From assembly GCF_040869045.1 (NCBI RefSeq), contig NC_090320.1, positions 236,872,978-236,936,977 on the forward strand: 64,000 bases of DNA, written 5' to 3'. Numbering within the stretch: the first letter of the stretch is position 1; every line of letters begins with the position of its first letter. This document shows positions 31,033-43,129 of this stretch, in pieces. A program made the translations under genes and the position numbers. The stretch is from Eurosta solidaginis. Taxonomy: Eukaryota; Arthropoda; Insecta; Diptera; Tephritidae. The notes under the pieces are model-generated. The model had not been told where the DNA came from. It made no database searches and saw only the letters and a program-made list of their open reading frames with translations.

Positions 31033-31105
31033 CGCTATAAGTTACTTAATCTTATCTGAATGTATACATCAGAACCGATTTTCATTTAAAATGTTTATTT
31101 GTGTC
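31033..31105 (+). repeat. Second copy of the 75-bp flank
   Basis: Matches 25670-25745 and follows the right end of copy D in the same way. Confidence 0.85.
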
Positions 31106-31262
31106 TATTTCTACCATGAAAAGCTTTTCAGTTAAAATGCATCTTCCTTGCATCAGCTTCCGTTTGGAATCGGTATAAAACAAATAAGTCCAATCTACCA
31201 GTTTGGAGCAAAAATCAAAAAGGGGCAAGACGCAAATTCGAAGAAAAGTTCGGCCTAAATCT
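31106..31262 (+). mobile_element. SINE 3' half
   Basis: 'ctaccatgaaaagcttttca' to 'gttcggcctaaatc' matches the SINE body. The head is missing. It is followed by 'gtatagcaagacgg', the end of segment X. Confidence 0.72.
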
Positions 31263-31439
31263 ATTTCGTTGTATAGCAAGACGGCTGGCAATATTTCGCT
31301 ATTTTTATTATACCTTTATATTAAGTCGCTTTCATGTTTGTCCCCTCATTTCCATACGAATTTTTGCCCCACGGAAAAGGCTTTTTCGATAACTTCCCGT
31401 TGAGCTAGACACTTGATACTTAGAACATGGTTCAGATCT

Positions 31440-33480
31440 TGGAGACATTACAATGCAAGTGAAAAAAATCCGTTAGGTGGCGCACGGATCGAGATATACA
31501 GAAAATTTATTTTAAAATGGAAATTTTGCTATCGACTTTTAACTAACTTCTCGGTGATCCAGAGACTTGAATTTTAGCACCTAGTTTGCGAGTCGATGGC
31601 ACTACAATTCGTGGAAAACAAAATGTCGCCAGGTGGCGGACGAATGGAGATAAACGAAAATCCCTGAAAATCCCTGAAAAAACGCAGAGAATCTTGCGGT
31701 CGATTTTTAAGTGGGAAGTTATAAATAAATATTTGATCAAAAAAATTTCGCTACATGGCGCATGGATCGAGATATTAAGAAAATTAATTTTTATTTGGGA
31801 ATCTTTCAATCCATTTTTAACTAACTTCGCGGTGACCTAGACTCTTGAAACTTGGCACACAGTTCGAGGCTTGGTGACAATACACTTTACAGAAAACAAA
31901 ATTCCCCTAGGTGGCGCGCTAAGTGAGATAACTACAAATCCCTGAAAAACGAGGGGAATCCTGCAATCGATTTTTGAGTAACTTCCTGGTGAGCTGGAGA
32001 TATGAAACTTGAGCCGCAATTCAGAAATCAGTGACAATGCAATATTTTATCAAAAAAATTCCGCTAGGTGCGCATGGATCGAGATATTACGAAAATTAAT
32101 TTTAATTTGGAAATCTTTCAATCCATTTTTAACTAACTTCCCGGTCACATAGAGACTTGTAACTTAGCACATAGTGCGAGACCTGGTGACAATACAATTT
32201 ATAGAAAACAGTTGTCGGCTAGGTGGCACGCTAGGTGAGATAACTACAAAATCCCTGAAAAACGAGGGGAATCTTGCGATCGATTTTTGAGTAACTTCCC
32301 GGTGAGCTAGAGACTTGAAACTTGAGCCGTAAGTCAGAACCCAGTGACAATGTAGTATTTTATCAAAAAAATTCCGCTAGGTGGCGCATGGATCGAGATA
32401 TTAGGAAAATTTGTTTTAATTTGGGAATCTTTCAATCCATTTTTAACTAACTTTTCGGTTACCTAGAGACTTGTAACTTAGCACATACTTCGAGAGCTGG
32501 TGACAATCCAATTTGTAGAAAACAAAGTTCCGCTAGGTTGCGTGCTAATTGAGATAGCGACAAATCCCTGAAAAACGAGGGGAATCTTGCGATCGATTTT
32601 TATGTAACTTGCCGGTGAGCTAGAGACTTGAAACTTGGGCCGTGGGTCAGAACCCGGTGACAATGCAACACTTGATCAAAAAAATTCCGCTAGGTGGCGC
32701 ATGGATCGACATATTAGTAAAATTAATTTTAATTTGGGAATCTTTCAATCCATTTTTAACTAACTTCCTAACCTAACCTAACCTCCCGGTTACCTAGAGA
32801 CTTGTAACTTAGCACATATTTTGAGACCCGGTCACAATACAAGTTATAGAAAACAAAGTTCCGCTAAGTGGCGTGCTAATTGAGATAACCACAAATCCCT
32901 GAAAAACGAGGGGTTTCTTGCGATCGATTTTTGAGTAACTTGACGGTGAGCCAGAGACTTGAAACTTGGACCGTGGGTAAGAACCCGGTGACAATGCGAC
33001 ATTTGATCAAAAAAAAATCGCTAGGCGGCACGCGGATGGAGATAGTAAGAGAACAAATTTTAATTTGGGAATCTTTCAATCCATTATTAACTAACTTCCC
33101 GGTTACCTAGAGACTTGAAACATGGCACTTAGTTAGAGGCCTGTTGACAATACAGTTTATAGAAAACAAAGTTCCGCTAGATCGCGTGCTAGTCAAGATA
33201 ACTGCAAATCCTTGAAAAAAACGGATGGAATCTTGCGATCGATTTTCGAGTAACTTCCCGATGAGCTAGAGACACGAAACTTGGGCCGTAAGTCAGAACC
33301 CGGTGACAATGCAATATTTTATCAAAAAAATTCCGCTAGGTGGCTCATGGATCAAGATATTGGGAAAACTTATTTTAAGTTGGGAATCTTTCAATCGATT
33401 TTTAAATAACTTTCTGGATATCTAGAGACTTGAACCTGAAATATAGTTTCAAACTCGGCGACAGTGCAATATTTGATCAA
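31440..33480. repeat. ~313-bp tandem array with CTCF-like motifs
   Basis: Six to seven units. The main motif starts at 32061, 32374, 32687, 33018 and 33333, and diverged equivalents are at 31470 and 31748. Each unit is a dimer: one half has CCGCTAGGTGGCGCATGG, the other a weaker 'ttccgctaggtggcgtgcta'-type motif. The linker 'cggtgagctagagacttgaa' to 'cagaacccggtgacaatgca' also flanks the array in the TTAAACGG copy at 45990-46070, so both arrays arose from one ancestral sequence. The unit near 32765 has an extra 17 bp containing CCTAACCTAACCTAACC. Confidence 0.88.
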
Positions 33481-36422
33481 ACAAGTAAGGAAGGTTAAGT
33501 TCGGGTGTAACCGAACATTACATACTCAGTTGAGAGCTATGGTGACAACATAAGGGAAAATAACCATGTAGAAAAATGAACCGAGGGAAACCCTGGAATG
33601 TGTTTGTATGACATGTGTATCAAATGAAAGGCATTAAAGAGTATTTTATGAGGGAGTGGGCCATAGTTCTATAGGTGGACGCCATTTAGGGATATAGCCA
33701 TAAAGGTGGATCAGGGTTGACTCTAGAATGCGTTTGTACGATATGGGTATCAAATGAAAGGTATTAATGAGTATTTTAAAAGGGCGTGGACTTAAGTTCT
33801 ATAGACGGACGCCTTTTCGAGATATCGCCGTAAAGATGGACCAGGGGTGACTCTAGAATGCGTTTGTACGATATAGGTATCAAATGAAAGGTGTTAATGA
33901 GCATTTTAAAAGGGAGTAATCCTTAGTTCCATAGGTGGACGCCGGTCGAGATATCGCCATAAAGGTGGACCAGGGGTGACCCTAGAATTTGTTTGCACAA
34001 TATGGGCATCAAACGAAAGGTGTTATTGAGTATTTTAAAAGGGAGTGGGCCTTAGTTCTATAGGTGGACGCCGTTTCGAGATATCGCCATAAAGGTGGGC
34101 CAGGGGTGACTCTAGAATTCGTTTGTGCAATATGGGTATCAAACGAAAGGAGTTAATGAGTATTTTAAGAGGGAGTGGGCCTTAGTTCTATAGGTGGACG
34201 CATTTTCGAGGTATCGCCATAAAGGTGGACCAGGGGTGACTCTAGACTTTGTTTGTACGATATGGGTATCAAATGAAAGGTGTTAATGAGTATTTTTAAA
34301 TGGAGTGGGCCTTCGTTTTATAGGTGTTCGCCTTTTCGAGATATCGCCATAAAGGTGGACCAGGGTGACTTTAGAATTTGTTTGTATGATATGGGTATCA
34401 AATGAAAGGTGTTAATGATTATTTTAAAAGGGCGTGGGGCTTAGTTCTATAGGTGGACCCCTTTTCGAGATATCGCCATAAAGGTGGACCAGGGGTGACT
34501 CTAGAATTCGTTTGTGCAATATGGGTATCAAACGAAAGGAGTTAATGAGTATTTTAAGAGGGAGTGGGCCTTAGTTCTATAGGTGGACGCCTTTTCGAGA
34601 CATCGCCATAAAGATGGACCAGGTGTGACTCTAGAATGCGTTTGTACGATATGGGTATCAATTGAAAGGTGTTAATGAGTATTTTAAAAGGGAGTAATCC
34701 TTAGTTCCATAGGTGGACGCCGTTTCGAGATATCGCCATAAAGGTGGGCCAGGGGTGACTCTAGAATTCGTTTGTGCAATATGGGTATCAAACGAAAGGA
34801 GTTAATGAGTATTTTAAGAGGGAGTGGGCCTTTCTGGACCAGGGGTGACTCTAGACTTTGTTTGTACGATATGGGTATCAAATGAAAGGTGTTAATAAGT
34901 ATTTTAAAAGGCAGTGGGCATTCGTTCTATAGGTGTTCGCCTTTTCGAAATATCGCCATAAAGGTGGACCGGGGTGACTCTAGAATGAGTTTGTACGATA
35001 TGGGTATCAAATTAAAGGTATTAATGAGAGTTTTAAAAGGGAATGCTGGTAGTTGTATATGTGAAATCGTTTTCCAGATATCGACCAAAATGTGGACCAG
35101 GGTGACCCAGAACATCATCTGTTGGATACCGCTAATTTATTTATATATGTAATACCTGCCAAGATTTTAAGGGTTTTTTATTTCGCCCTGCAGAACTTTT
35201 TCATTTTCTTCTACTTAATATGGTAGGTGTCACAACCATTTTATAAAGTTTTTTCTAAAGTTATATTTCGCGTCAATAAAACAATCCAATTACCTTGCCA
35301 TATTTCATCCCTTTTTCGTATTTGGTATAGAATTATGGCATTTTTTTCATTTTTCGTAATTTTCGATATCGAAAAAGTGGGCGTGGTCATAGTCGGATTT
35401 CGTTCATTTTTCATACCAAGATAAAGTGAGTTCAGATAAGTACGTGAACTGAGTTTAGTAAAGATATATCGATTTTTGCTCAAGTTATCGTGTTAACGGC
35501 CATGCGGAAGGACAGACGGACGACTGTGTATAAAAACTGGGCGCGACATCAACCGATTTCGCCCATTTTCACAGAAAACAGTTAACGCCATAAAATCTAT
35601 GCCCCTACCAAATTTCAAAAGGATTGGTTAATTTTTGTTCGACTTATGGCGTTAAAAGTATCCTAGACAAATTAAATGAAAAAGGGTGGAGCCACGCCCA
35701 TTTTGAAATTTTCTTTTATTTTTGTATTTTGTTGCACCATATCATTACTGGAGTTGAATCTTGACATAATTTACTTATATACTGTAAAGATATTAAATTT
35801 TTTGTTAAAATTTTACTTTAAAAAAAAAATTTTTTTAAAAGTGGGCGTGGTCCTTCTCCGATTTTGCTAATTTTTATTAAGCGTACATATAGTAATAAGA
35901 GTAACGTTCCTGCCAAATTTCATCATGATATCTTCAACGACTGCCAAATTACAGCTTGCAAAAGTTTTAAACTACCTTCTTTTAAAAGTGGGCGGTGCCA
36001 CGCCCATTGTCCAAAATTTTACTAATTTTCTATTTTGCGTCATAAGTTCAACTCATCTACCAAGTTTCGTCGCTTTATCGGTCTTTTGTAATGAATTATC
36101 GCACTTTTTCGGTTTTTCGAAATTTTCGATATCGAAAAAGTGGGCGTGGTTATAGTCCGATATCGTTCATTTTAAATAGCGATCTGAGATGAGTGCTCAG
36201 GAACCTACATACCAAATTTCATCAAGATACCTCAAAATTTACTCAAGTTATCATGTTAACGGACGGACGGACGGACATGGCTCAATCAAATTTTTTTTCG
36301 ATCCTGATTATTTTGATATATGGAAGTCTATATCTATCTCGATTCCTTTATATATGTACAACCAACCGTTATCCAATCAAACTTAATATACTCTGTGAGC
36401 TCTTCTCAACTGAGTATAAAAA
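33481..36422 (-). mobile_element. DINE-1/mini-me-like element, copy F, complete and inverted
   Basis: On the minus strand it runs from ATACTCAGTTGAG (36415) through four GTCC units (36261), 'cccactttt' blocks and about 12 minisatellite units (about 35100-33600) to CTCAACTGAGTATG and the GGTTACACCCGAAC hairpin at 33481-33540. It is the clearest uninterrupted copy and defines the element's order. It inserted into the end of the 313-bp array. Confidence 0.78.
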
Positions 36423-37229
36423 TTTGAGCTACGTAACGCACAAGTCGAACTATTTAGAAGATTAGGCCATACTTTCATGGCTAGCCTCCTGAGTGTTGCA
36501 GGCGTTGTAGAATTCCACCTCGTTGAAAACCCAATTCAATGCACGTCCTTGCATACTTTTAGGCGTACGCGACTTTCACCACGATTCTTTTAGACTTTCA
36601 GGCGTATGCGAATTTCACCACAATTTTCAGCGGTGCCAATTAAGTAGCTGACATACTAGGTGGAATTCTCTTGTTATGATGCACATTCACCAGCAATGAA
36701 AATTCACCACATCATCAATTGTGTTGAACTTACTTCCTCAACAATTGTGAACATATTCACCAGCAACGATTGCTTTGCACTATCCGGCCTCGCCACTTAT
36801 GAGAATAATCGCCAACAAGAATCATTCAATACATTCATCCTCTTTGTCCAACTCACCCGTTCCACCAATATCAAGAACATCGAACAGCTATAATATTTCA
36901 CCGATTTATAAGTAGCACCCATACATCTTTCTACAGTCACCTAAGCCGAATATAGATATAGACGTAGTACGTCCGAGCAACTCCAAAGAACGGCGTTAGG
37001 AATTACTTAAATTACTAATCAAAGTTGCAATTGCCTTTTTGTAGGCAATACTAAAAAATTAAAAATAAAAAGATGATAAAAAAATTTTAAGGACTACCTT
37101 TATATAAATGGACCAAAAAATAGAAGGTAATTTTTCCTTTAATACAGACATAGTCTTGTTGAATTTTGACTAAAAAACTTTAACAATAGCTCTTCTAAAA
37201 GAATTTTGGGATTTAAAATTATAAAGTAG
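36423..37229. other. Non-coding, unassigned
   Basis: No gene is supported. There is a small local duplication ('ttttaggcgtacgcgacttt' at about 36559 and a diverged copy at about 36596). The frame at 36660-36893 has no recognisable domain. Confidence 0.5.
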
Positions 37230-37500
37230 CGAAATTCAAAAGGGAGCAAGACGCAAATTCGAAGAGAAGTTCGGCCTAAATTTACTTCCTTGTATAAGTT
37301 ATCATAAGTTTGTTTCCACAGATTATTTTTCAAAGGAAAATTTAATTGTGCTTAATTGTTCGTTTCTATATTTGTACAGCTGAATTGTGGTATTGAGTTC
37401 ACATAAGTTAAGTGATACGTGTACAATATGACCGTATATTTAACCCTTTCACGCATATGCGACACCGGTGTCCAAAAATATTTCCTTGTATAGCCAGACA
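37230..37500 (+). repeat. SINE tail joined to segment X, copy 3
   Basis: 37230-37285 is the SINE 3' end ('aagacgcaaattcgaagaga'). 37320-37500 matches segment X, including 'tgatacgtgtacaatatgac' and 'gcgacaccggtgtcc'. The AT-rich part found in the other copies is missing. Confidence 0.7.
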
Positions 37501-37689
37501 GACATGGCTAAACAAACTCAGCTCCTGATAATTTCAGCTAGTTATTGATGGGTCTATCTTTTATCATTTAAGGACTGTCATCTTTCGATTTCGGACCAAG
37601 CTTATTATACCATTTCATTGTCATGAAAGGTATACAAAAAATTACTTGGTGGGATCTACCTCCCGGGAGATTTAAGAGCTTCCCTTTAA

Positions 37690-37886
37690 ATTTTTTCCTA
37701 CAAATTGGCGAAAGGTCCTGACCTACATTTTTTATGCCGACTCCCAACAGCATCTGAAAGGCAGATGAATTTTACCTTTCATGACAGAAAGACACTCGGA
37801 ATATTTCCCAAAGCACTACCGGTTTCGATGTTGCTTTGCGCGGAACTTGAATCCACCACACTGCCACCATACTACGATGGCCGCTC
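37690..37886 (-). mobile_element. SINE copy, minus strand
   Basis: The reverse complement has the tRNA-like head GCGGCCATCGTAGTATGGTGG, a diverged B box and the body up to 'ccaatttgtagg'. Internal deletions shorten it. Confidence 0.72.
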
Positions 37887-38345
37887 TTTTGTATTTATAT
37901 CTTTGTAAATCCGCTACTATCTCCGAAGCGGTTATATCGGTATATAACCGAAACCCTTTGCTTTTTTTAGGTGGTTTGCATACCTGCATTGCATCCATAT
38001 TGGAGAATTTGATTAAAAAATGGCTAATCTCAGAATTGCTTTCAAAAATAGCTGGGGCATAAATTCCAAACAGTTTGAGGTGATTGAAAAACATTCGGAG
38101 TCAGGGCGTTCTTCAACCGAATAGGGCCTCCTTGAAGCACATTCTGAGATACGGCTTTCCTAAAAAGATCCTAATTATGGAGGCATTAATGGTAAAGGGA
38201 AGGCGAAGACCGATATAGTGACAAAGGCAAGAGTTTTAATTGTTTCTACGCAAGATAAAGGGTTGTTGGTTAGATCCAGCACTGTCATTTTGAGCGTATG
38301 GTTTACGGTTATTGTCAAGACTATAGTTGTGATGAAGGTAACGTA
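37887..38345. other. Non-coding, unassigned
   Basis: A palindromic 'cggttatatcggtatataaccg' lies near 37930. I see no gene or known repeat. Confidence 0.45.
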
Positions 38346-39178
38346 TCACGCGCTCAACGCTTTTATTTAATTGCATAATCAACGCCCTAGATTGATGAGG
38401 AGTGTGATGAGTAGTACCTAGGACCTACCTAATTATTTTCTAGCTTTTGATATTATTATTACTTAATGTAAGTATTGTTTTCAATAAAACCGTTTAACTT
38501 TATTTAATTGCCTATTATTTCTTATTCTATTTAGTTCATTTAGTGGCTCTTTATTACAAGGACCCTTTCCTGACAATTTGTTACAATCTAAGTCCTCAAT
38601 ACATAATCCTTCCAAAGACTTTACTCGACTCGGCGCCACGTATGCTTGTCCCTCCTCGAACTCCAAAGTATTTTGATGTCACTTCTACCGGACTGAATGT
38701 AATATTTGTTCCAAATATGAGACAAATCTGACCACAAATACGAGTATTTTTTAATATTTGATCCTTGCCGCACGTAGCGGGATTTTTTTTTCAATAAAGC
38801 GATTTCTATTTCTGTATGTAATATGTGTTCCAAATATGAGCCTAATCGGAGCACAAATACGATTTTGTTGAATATCTCGAATGCTGCGCCACCTAGCGGC
38901 GATTTCTTTTCATAGGTTGCTTTCTATTCATGTATGTATTATTTATTTATTTATTTTTTTATTTATTAAGTGTTTGTACCAGGAAGACTTACGTCTTTTA
39001 GGCAGTACATCAATCCGATTAAGTAATTATACATACCTAAATGTTACAAAAAGAAATTTATTTGTTCATCTAAAGATATAACAAAGCATATATAAAAACA
39101 GAAAAGTTAAATACATACAAATTTTCAATAGTATATATTATCAAACATTCACTTAAAACTTTAAAGATTTAGAGTAAC

Positions 39179-40447
39179 TTAAGAGTTAAGAAAAGAAAAT
39201 GCTGCTAGTTTGAAACATCCTGCTTTTTTAATAGTTTTTGTTTTGGAGGGAAGTGAGTTCCATAGACAGATTGTACTGACAAAGAACAGTTTTGAGGATG
39301 TTGTATATTTAAACTTAGGGACCAATAGATTTAGGGTCCGAGTGGACTGACACAAATTTAGTTTTTCAAATAAGTAAGAGGGATTTTTGGAATGAAGTAG
39401 CTTATGCAAGAAGCATAGATTTCTAAGTTTTAAGAAGTTATTAACATTACTTCCGAGAATTTGTACGGCATATAAAGAGATATGATCAAATTTCTTTTTA
39501 GAAAAAACGAAACGGGCAGCATTGTTTAAAGCAAGCTGCAATTTATTATTTGAAGACGAATCAAGATTACCGTATATAAGTTCCCCATAAGAAATTTGAG
39601 GAATTATAAGAGATTTGACCAGCTTCATTTTTGTTTCACGTGGTAGTAAATAGGCAGTTCTGTACAAATTTCGAAGGGTATTATATATTTTACCGACCAT
39701 AAGGTTAACATGGTCCACACAAGTTAATTTAGAGTTAATTCTGAAGCCTAAATTGGTGACCACGTCATGGAGTAATATTTTGTCTTCATTAAGTATAACT
39801 TCAGGAAGGCTGTTCAAGTCACATGTTGCGCTTGATATTGCTAACGCCTTAGATTTCGTTGCATTCATATATAACTTATTTCTGTGAGCCCAATTTCCTA
39901 TGCGTGATAAGTCTTCATTCAGCCTGACGAACAAGTTTTCGGTAAGCCCAATAGGGCGTGACAAGTATATTTGTATGTAATCCGCATAGAGATGTATTTT
40001 GGCATTTTGGCAACAAGGAACTATGTCGTTAATAAAAAGTGCAAACAATATTGGACCCAAAATAGATCCTTGTGGAACACCAGATGTTATAAGCTTTAAG
40101 TTTGAGACATTATCACCGCATTGAACTTGCTGAAATCGAGCTGTGAGGTAGTTTTGGATTAGCTTTATAGCATAAGAGCTGAAGTTATAGTTTATTTCCA
40201 GCTTATGAAGAAGTATTCTGAAGTCAACTGTGTCAAAAGCTCGTGAGAAATCTAAAAGTACAAGTACTGTAAGCTCATTACGGTCATAGGCAGGGCGTAT
40301 GTCTTCAAGAATCTTAAGCATGGCAGTAGCGCAACCATGTCCTCTCCTGAATCCCGACTGGTCCTCAGATAGTAAGTCATTCTTATATATATAATCAATT
40401 ATCTGCTTAGCTAATAGCTTCTCATAAACCTTAGACAAGGCTGGCAA
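39179..40447 (-). pseudogene. CR1-like LINE reverse transcriptase with YADY active site
   Basis: The 422-residue frame continues RT: 'SEDQSGFRRGHGCATAML', 'VLLDFSRAFDTVD' (first catalytic Asp present), 'SGVPQGSILGPILFALF', then 'LYADYIQIYLS', where the second Asp of YADD is Tyr. 'LGFRINSKLTCVDHV' (thumb) and a LINE C-terminal domain ending 'WNSLPSKTK' follow. The reading frame is long and fairly fresh, but the active-site change should abolish polymerisation. Confidence 0.88.
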
Positions 40448-40515
40448 CAGGCTAATTGGTCTAAATTCTTTGGAAGAACATGGAGACTTAACTTTAGGAA
40501 TAGGGATAACATTAG

Positions 40516-41469
40516 CTATTTTCCATTGACTTGGAACCCACCGGACATAATTGAAAAGTTAAAAATATGTGTTAGTGAAGCTATAACAAATGGAAGTATA
40601 AGTTTAATAAATCGTATACTGATGCCATCAACTCCAACGGCGTTAGACTTAACGTCAAATATAGCATCCAAGACATCACTTTCGGTTACAACTGAGAAGT
40701 CAAAAACATCAATATCAATATTTGTTCTTCTGCCTATACTACCCATCTTACTGTGTTCATAACTGGTGTTATGATCATCATTATAATTTACACTGGTATC
40801 GCTTATATTACCATTCAGGAAGTGTGAGTTCATGACATTAGGGTCAAATTTGCATTGAATATTATCTTTTTTGGCTACTCCAACAGTACGAAGATTCTTC
40901 CATAGCATTTTTGGAGGCAAATTTGCATTAAATTTATTATTCAAATATGCCACCTTAGCATTCCGGATACATAAGGTAGCTTGATTGCGCAAAAGACGAT
41001 AGGCTTCCCATTTGTTTTCATATGGAAATTGCTTCCATTCTCTGTAAGCTTTCTCACGTTTTCTTAAAAGCTTCAGAATTTCATTTGAGAACCATGGTTT
41101 TTTATGACCTTGGATTTTAACGGTTTTTAGAGGAACATATCTATTAAAAAGGTGATTGACAAGGCTATTAAAATATTCCAACTTTTCGTCTAACTTGGAG
41201 AAGGAAAAGCATCCATTCCAGTCAAGAAAAGCAGCCTCATTACTTAGCTTATCTAGGTTTACAGCATTATAGTTCCTATAGGTCAATTCAAAGTCGGGCT
41301 CTTTTACGTTGAATTTCAGATCATACGATAAAAATAACATTTCGTGGTCAGAAATAACATCCACGGGGAATTGGTCAATATGATTTATGTTATTGGCATC
41401 GTTAACACATATTAAATCGAGTAAACTTGCCTTGCTATTTGGAGAAAAACGGGTCGCGAATGTGTTCAC
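40516..41469 (-). pseudogene. CR1-like LINE endonuclease end and linker
   Basis: The 317-residue frame covers the endonuclease C-terminus ('SKASLLDLICVND', 'VISDHEMLFL' with the SDH motif). It continues through the linker 'HKKPWFSNEI' and 'RNQATLCIRNAKVAYLN' to the start of RT ('VGVDGISIRFIKLIL'). More endonuclease ('VIICGDFNIDIL') lies upstream across a stop codon near 41505. The frame ends at a stop produced by a frameshift near 40540. Confidence 0.8.
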
Positions 41470-42064
41470 AATGCACAGATCATTTGCCTGAAAGTTACCT
41501 TAAAGGTTTTTACTGCGGGAATCATTATTAAGGATATCAATATTAAAGTCACCGCAGATGATGACATGTTCATAATTTATTGCATATTCAGAGAGTTTAA
41601 TAAATAAGCATGTTAAGTCATTTGACCTATTGGGGTTGTATATACAAGCCACAAAACACTTAGTCCGAGCATCGCCTATTTCAATAAATATACTTTCTAC
41701 CTCACTGGTATGGTCTGAGCGATTATGTGTTCCAAATATGAGTCAAATCGGAAAAGAAATACGATTTTTTTGAATACCTCGATCTTTGCGCCACCTAGCG
41801 GCAATTTTTTCATAGGTCGCATTCTATTCCTGTATGTATTATGTGTTCCAAATATGAGCCCAATCGGACCACAAATACGATATTTTGAAATATTTCGATC
41901 CTTACGCCACCTATCGGAGTTTTTTTATCTTACTATTGCATTTTCATCGCGTTCTGACCTAGATTCCAAGTTTCAAGCTTGTAGCTTATCGGTAACTTAC
42001 TTAAATTTAATTACAAAATTCATTCACAATGACCTGTCAAGTCAAGCTAAATAAAACCGTTTAA

Positions 42065-42229
42065 AACAGTCAAGGCAATAATGAAGGCAAAAACAATGAG
42101 GAAGTAATAAATTAGGAATTTTGCTTCCTGTTGGAGTTACAAAAAGAAACAAATGAGCTGAGTTATGACAAAGATTAAACTGCACCTTTCAACTTTAACT
42201 TGGAAATAATCAGTCAAGTTTTTGGAAAC
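42065..42229. other. Short unassigned spacer
   Basis: Nothing recognised. Confidence 0.4.
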
Positions 42230-42800
42230 TAGGTTCACACGAACATGGAGGGAAACGAGCACACAGGCGAACTTCCAAAAGGCAGGGCACTACTGGAGGC
42301 TGTGGGGCGGTCGAGATCAGTCGTCCACTTACTTCAATCAAATGAAACACTTGTAGCAGATTTAAAGAGCTAGCAGTCTCCAACTGGTACTCCTCGGACA
42401 CCTGCAAGATAAACCAGCAAACATGGCCGAATTACGAAAGTAAGGACCTACTAAATAGGTCAAGGAAAGAAATTTGTATGATCACTGCCGAAATCAAAGG
42501 TCAATGGCCGCTTGGCGTGCATGCTGAGAGAATGGGGATCCCTTTTAATAGCATTTGCAGGAAACAGTCGCGCACTACCTGTGCAGATTCCCAGCTCTAG
42601 CACACACTAGTTTTCTAACTATGGGCAGTTACACACTATATATACTGCTAAAACTTAAGGAAGTAGCCAAAAGATCTGTAAAATATATCAGCAGGTTCAT
42701 TGGTTCTACGAGAAATGTGCATCAAAATGGCGTCCAGCGCGCTACTTGGGCTCAGATCAGATCAGCAACCAATCGTAAAAGATGTATAGGTTAGTCTCGA
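42230..42800 (+). pseudogene. LINE RNase H end and C-terminal remnant
   Basis: A broken plus-strand frame has an 'MEGNEHTGELPKG' block resembling the RNase H 'IEGNEKADELA' motif. Later 'ETVAHYLCRFPALA' and 'SRFIGSTRNV' match the C-terminal finger and 'FIGSTR' tail of RNase H-bearing LINEs. The clade is unresolved. Confidence 0.5.
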
Positions 42801-43129
42801 TTACGGTTGTGTTGGTTGATATCAGCGGCGGGCCGATCGTTAACAGATCTCGTGGTATGGACTATAGGCTTTTTATCATTCTTACCCTCTTATCCTTTAT
42901 CCCAGACAGGACAGACTATTGTGAAGTAACAAGTGAGCAAACTCCATCTCAGTTATTCATGTGGAACAGTGGACTGAATAGTTAACTGGTTTATGAATGC
43001 ACTGAGCTCTAGGTAAGCCACAAGTCTAAGCTGAATGATCGCAGTATTGACTTCCAAACGGAAATTGTTGCTTTGAAGGATGCGGTGTACGGAATGATGT
43101 GAAATGCCCCTCCGGTTAGACAGTTTGAC

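Larger units (their letters stand above)
38938..41722 (-). mobile_element. CR1-like LINE, 5' truncated
   Basis: The minus-strand element begins inside the endonuclease domain near 41722 and ends at a TTTA-repeat tail (38940-38970). Flanks reading ATTA on both sides suggest a short target duplication. There is no RNase H. RT features fit the CR1/Crack/Kiri group (inference). Disabling lesions are a stop near 41505, a one-base frameshift near 40540 and a mutated RT active site. Confidence 0.82.
38346..42064 (-). mobile_element. TTAAACGG element split by a CR1-like LINE
   Basis: The hairpin-arm module (38346-38498), unique middle (38499-38690) and repeat units (38690-38938 and 41723-41940) are followed by ATAAAACCGTTTAA (42064). 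The CR1-like LINE 38938-41722 interrupts 'gtatgtatta/tgtgttccaaat'. CTCF-like GCGCCACCTAGCGG occurs at 38886-38899 and 41788-41801. Confidence 0.75.

Noticed and set aside
37919..37960. Palindrome around cggttatatcggtatataaccg considered as a regulatory operator
   Set aside because: Isolated, no gene nearby; no basis for a function.
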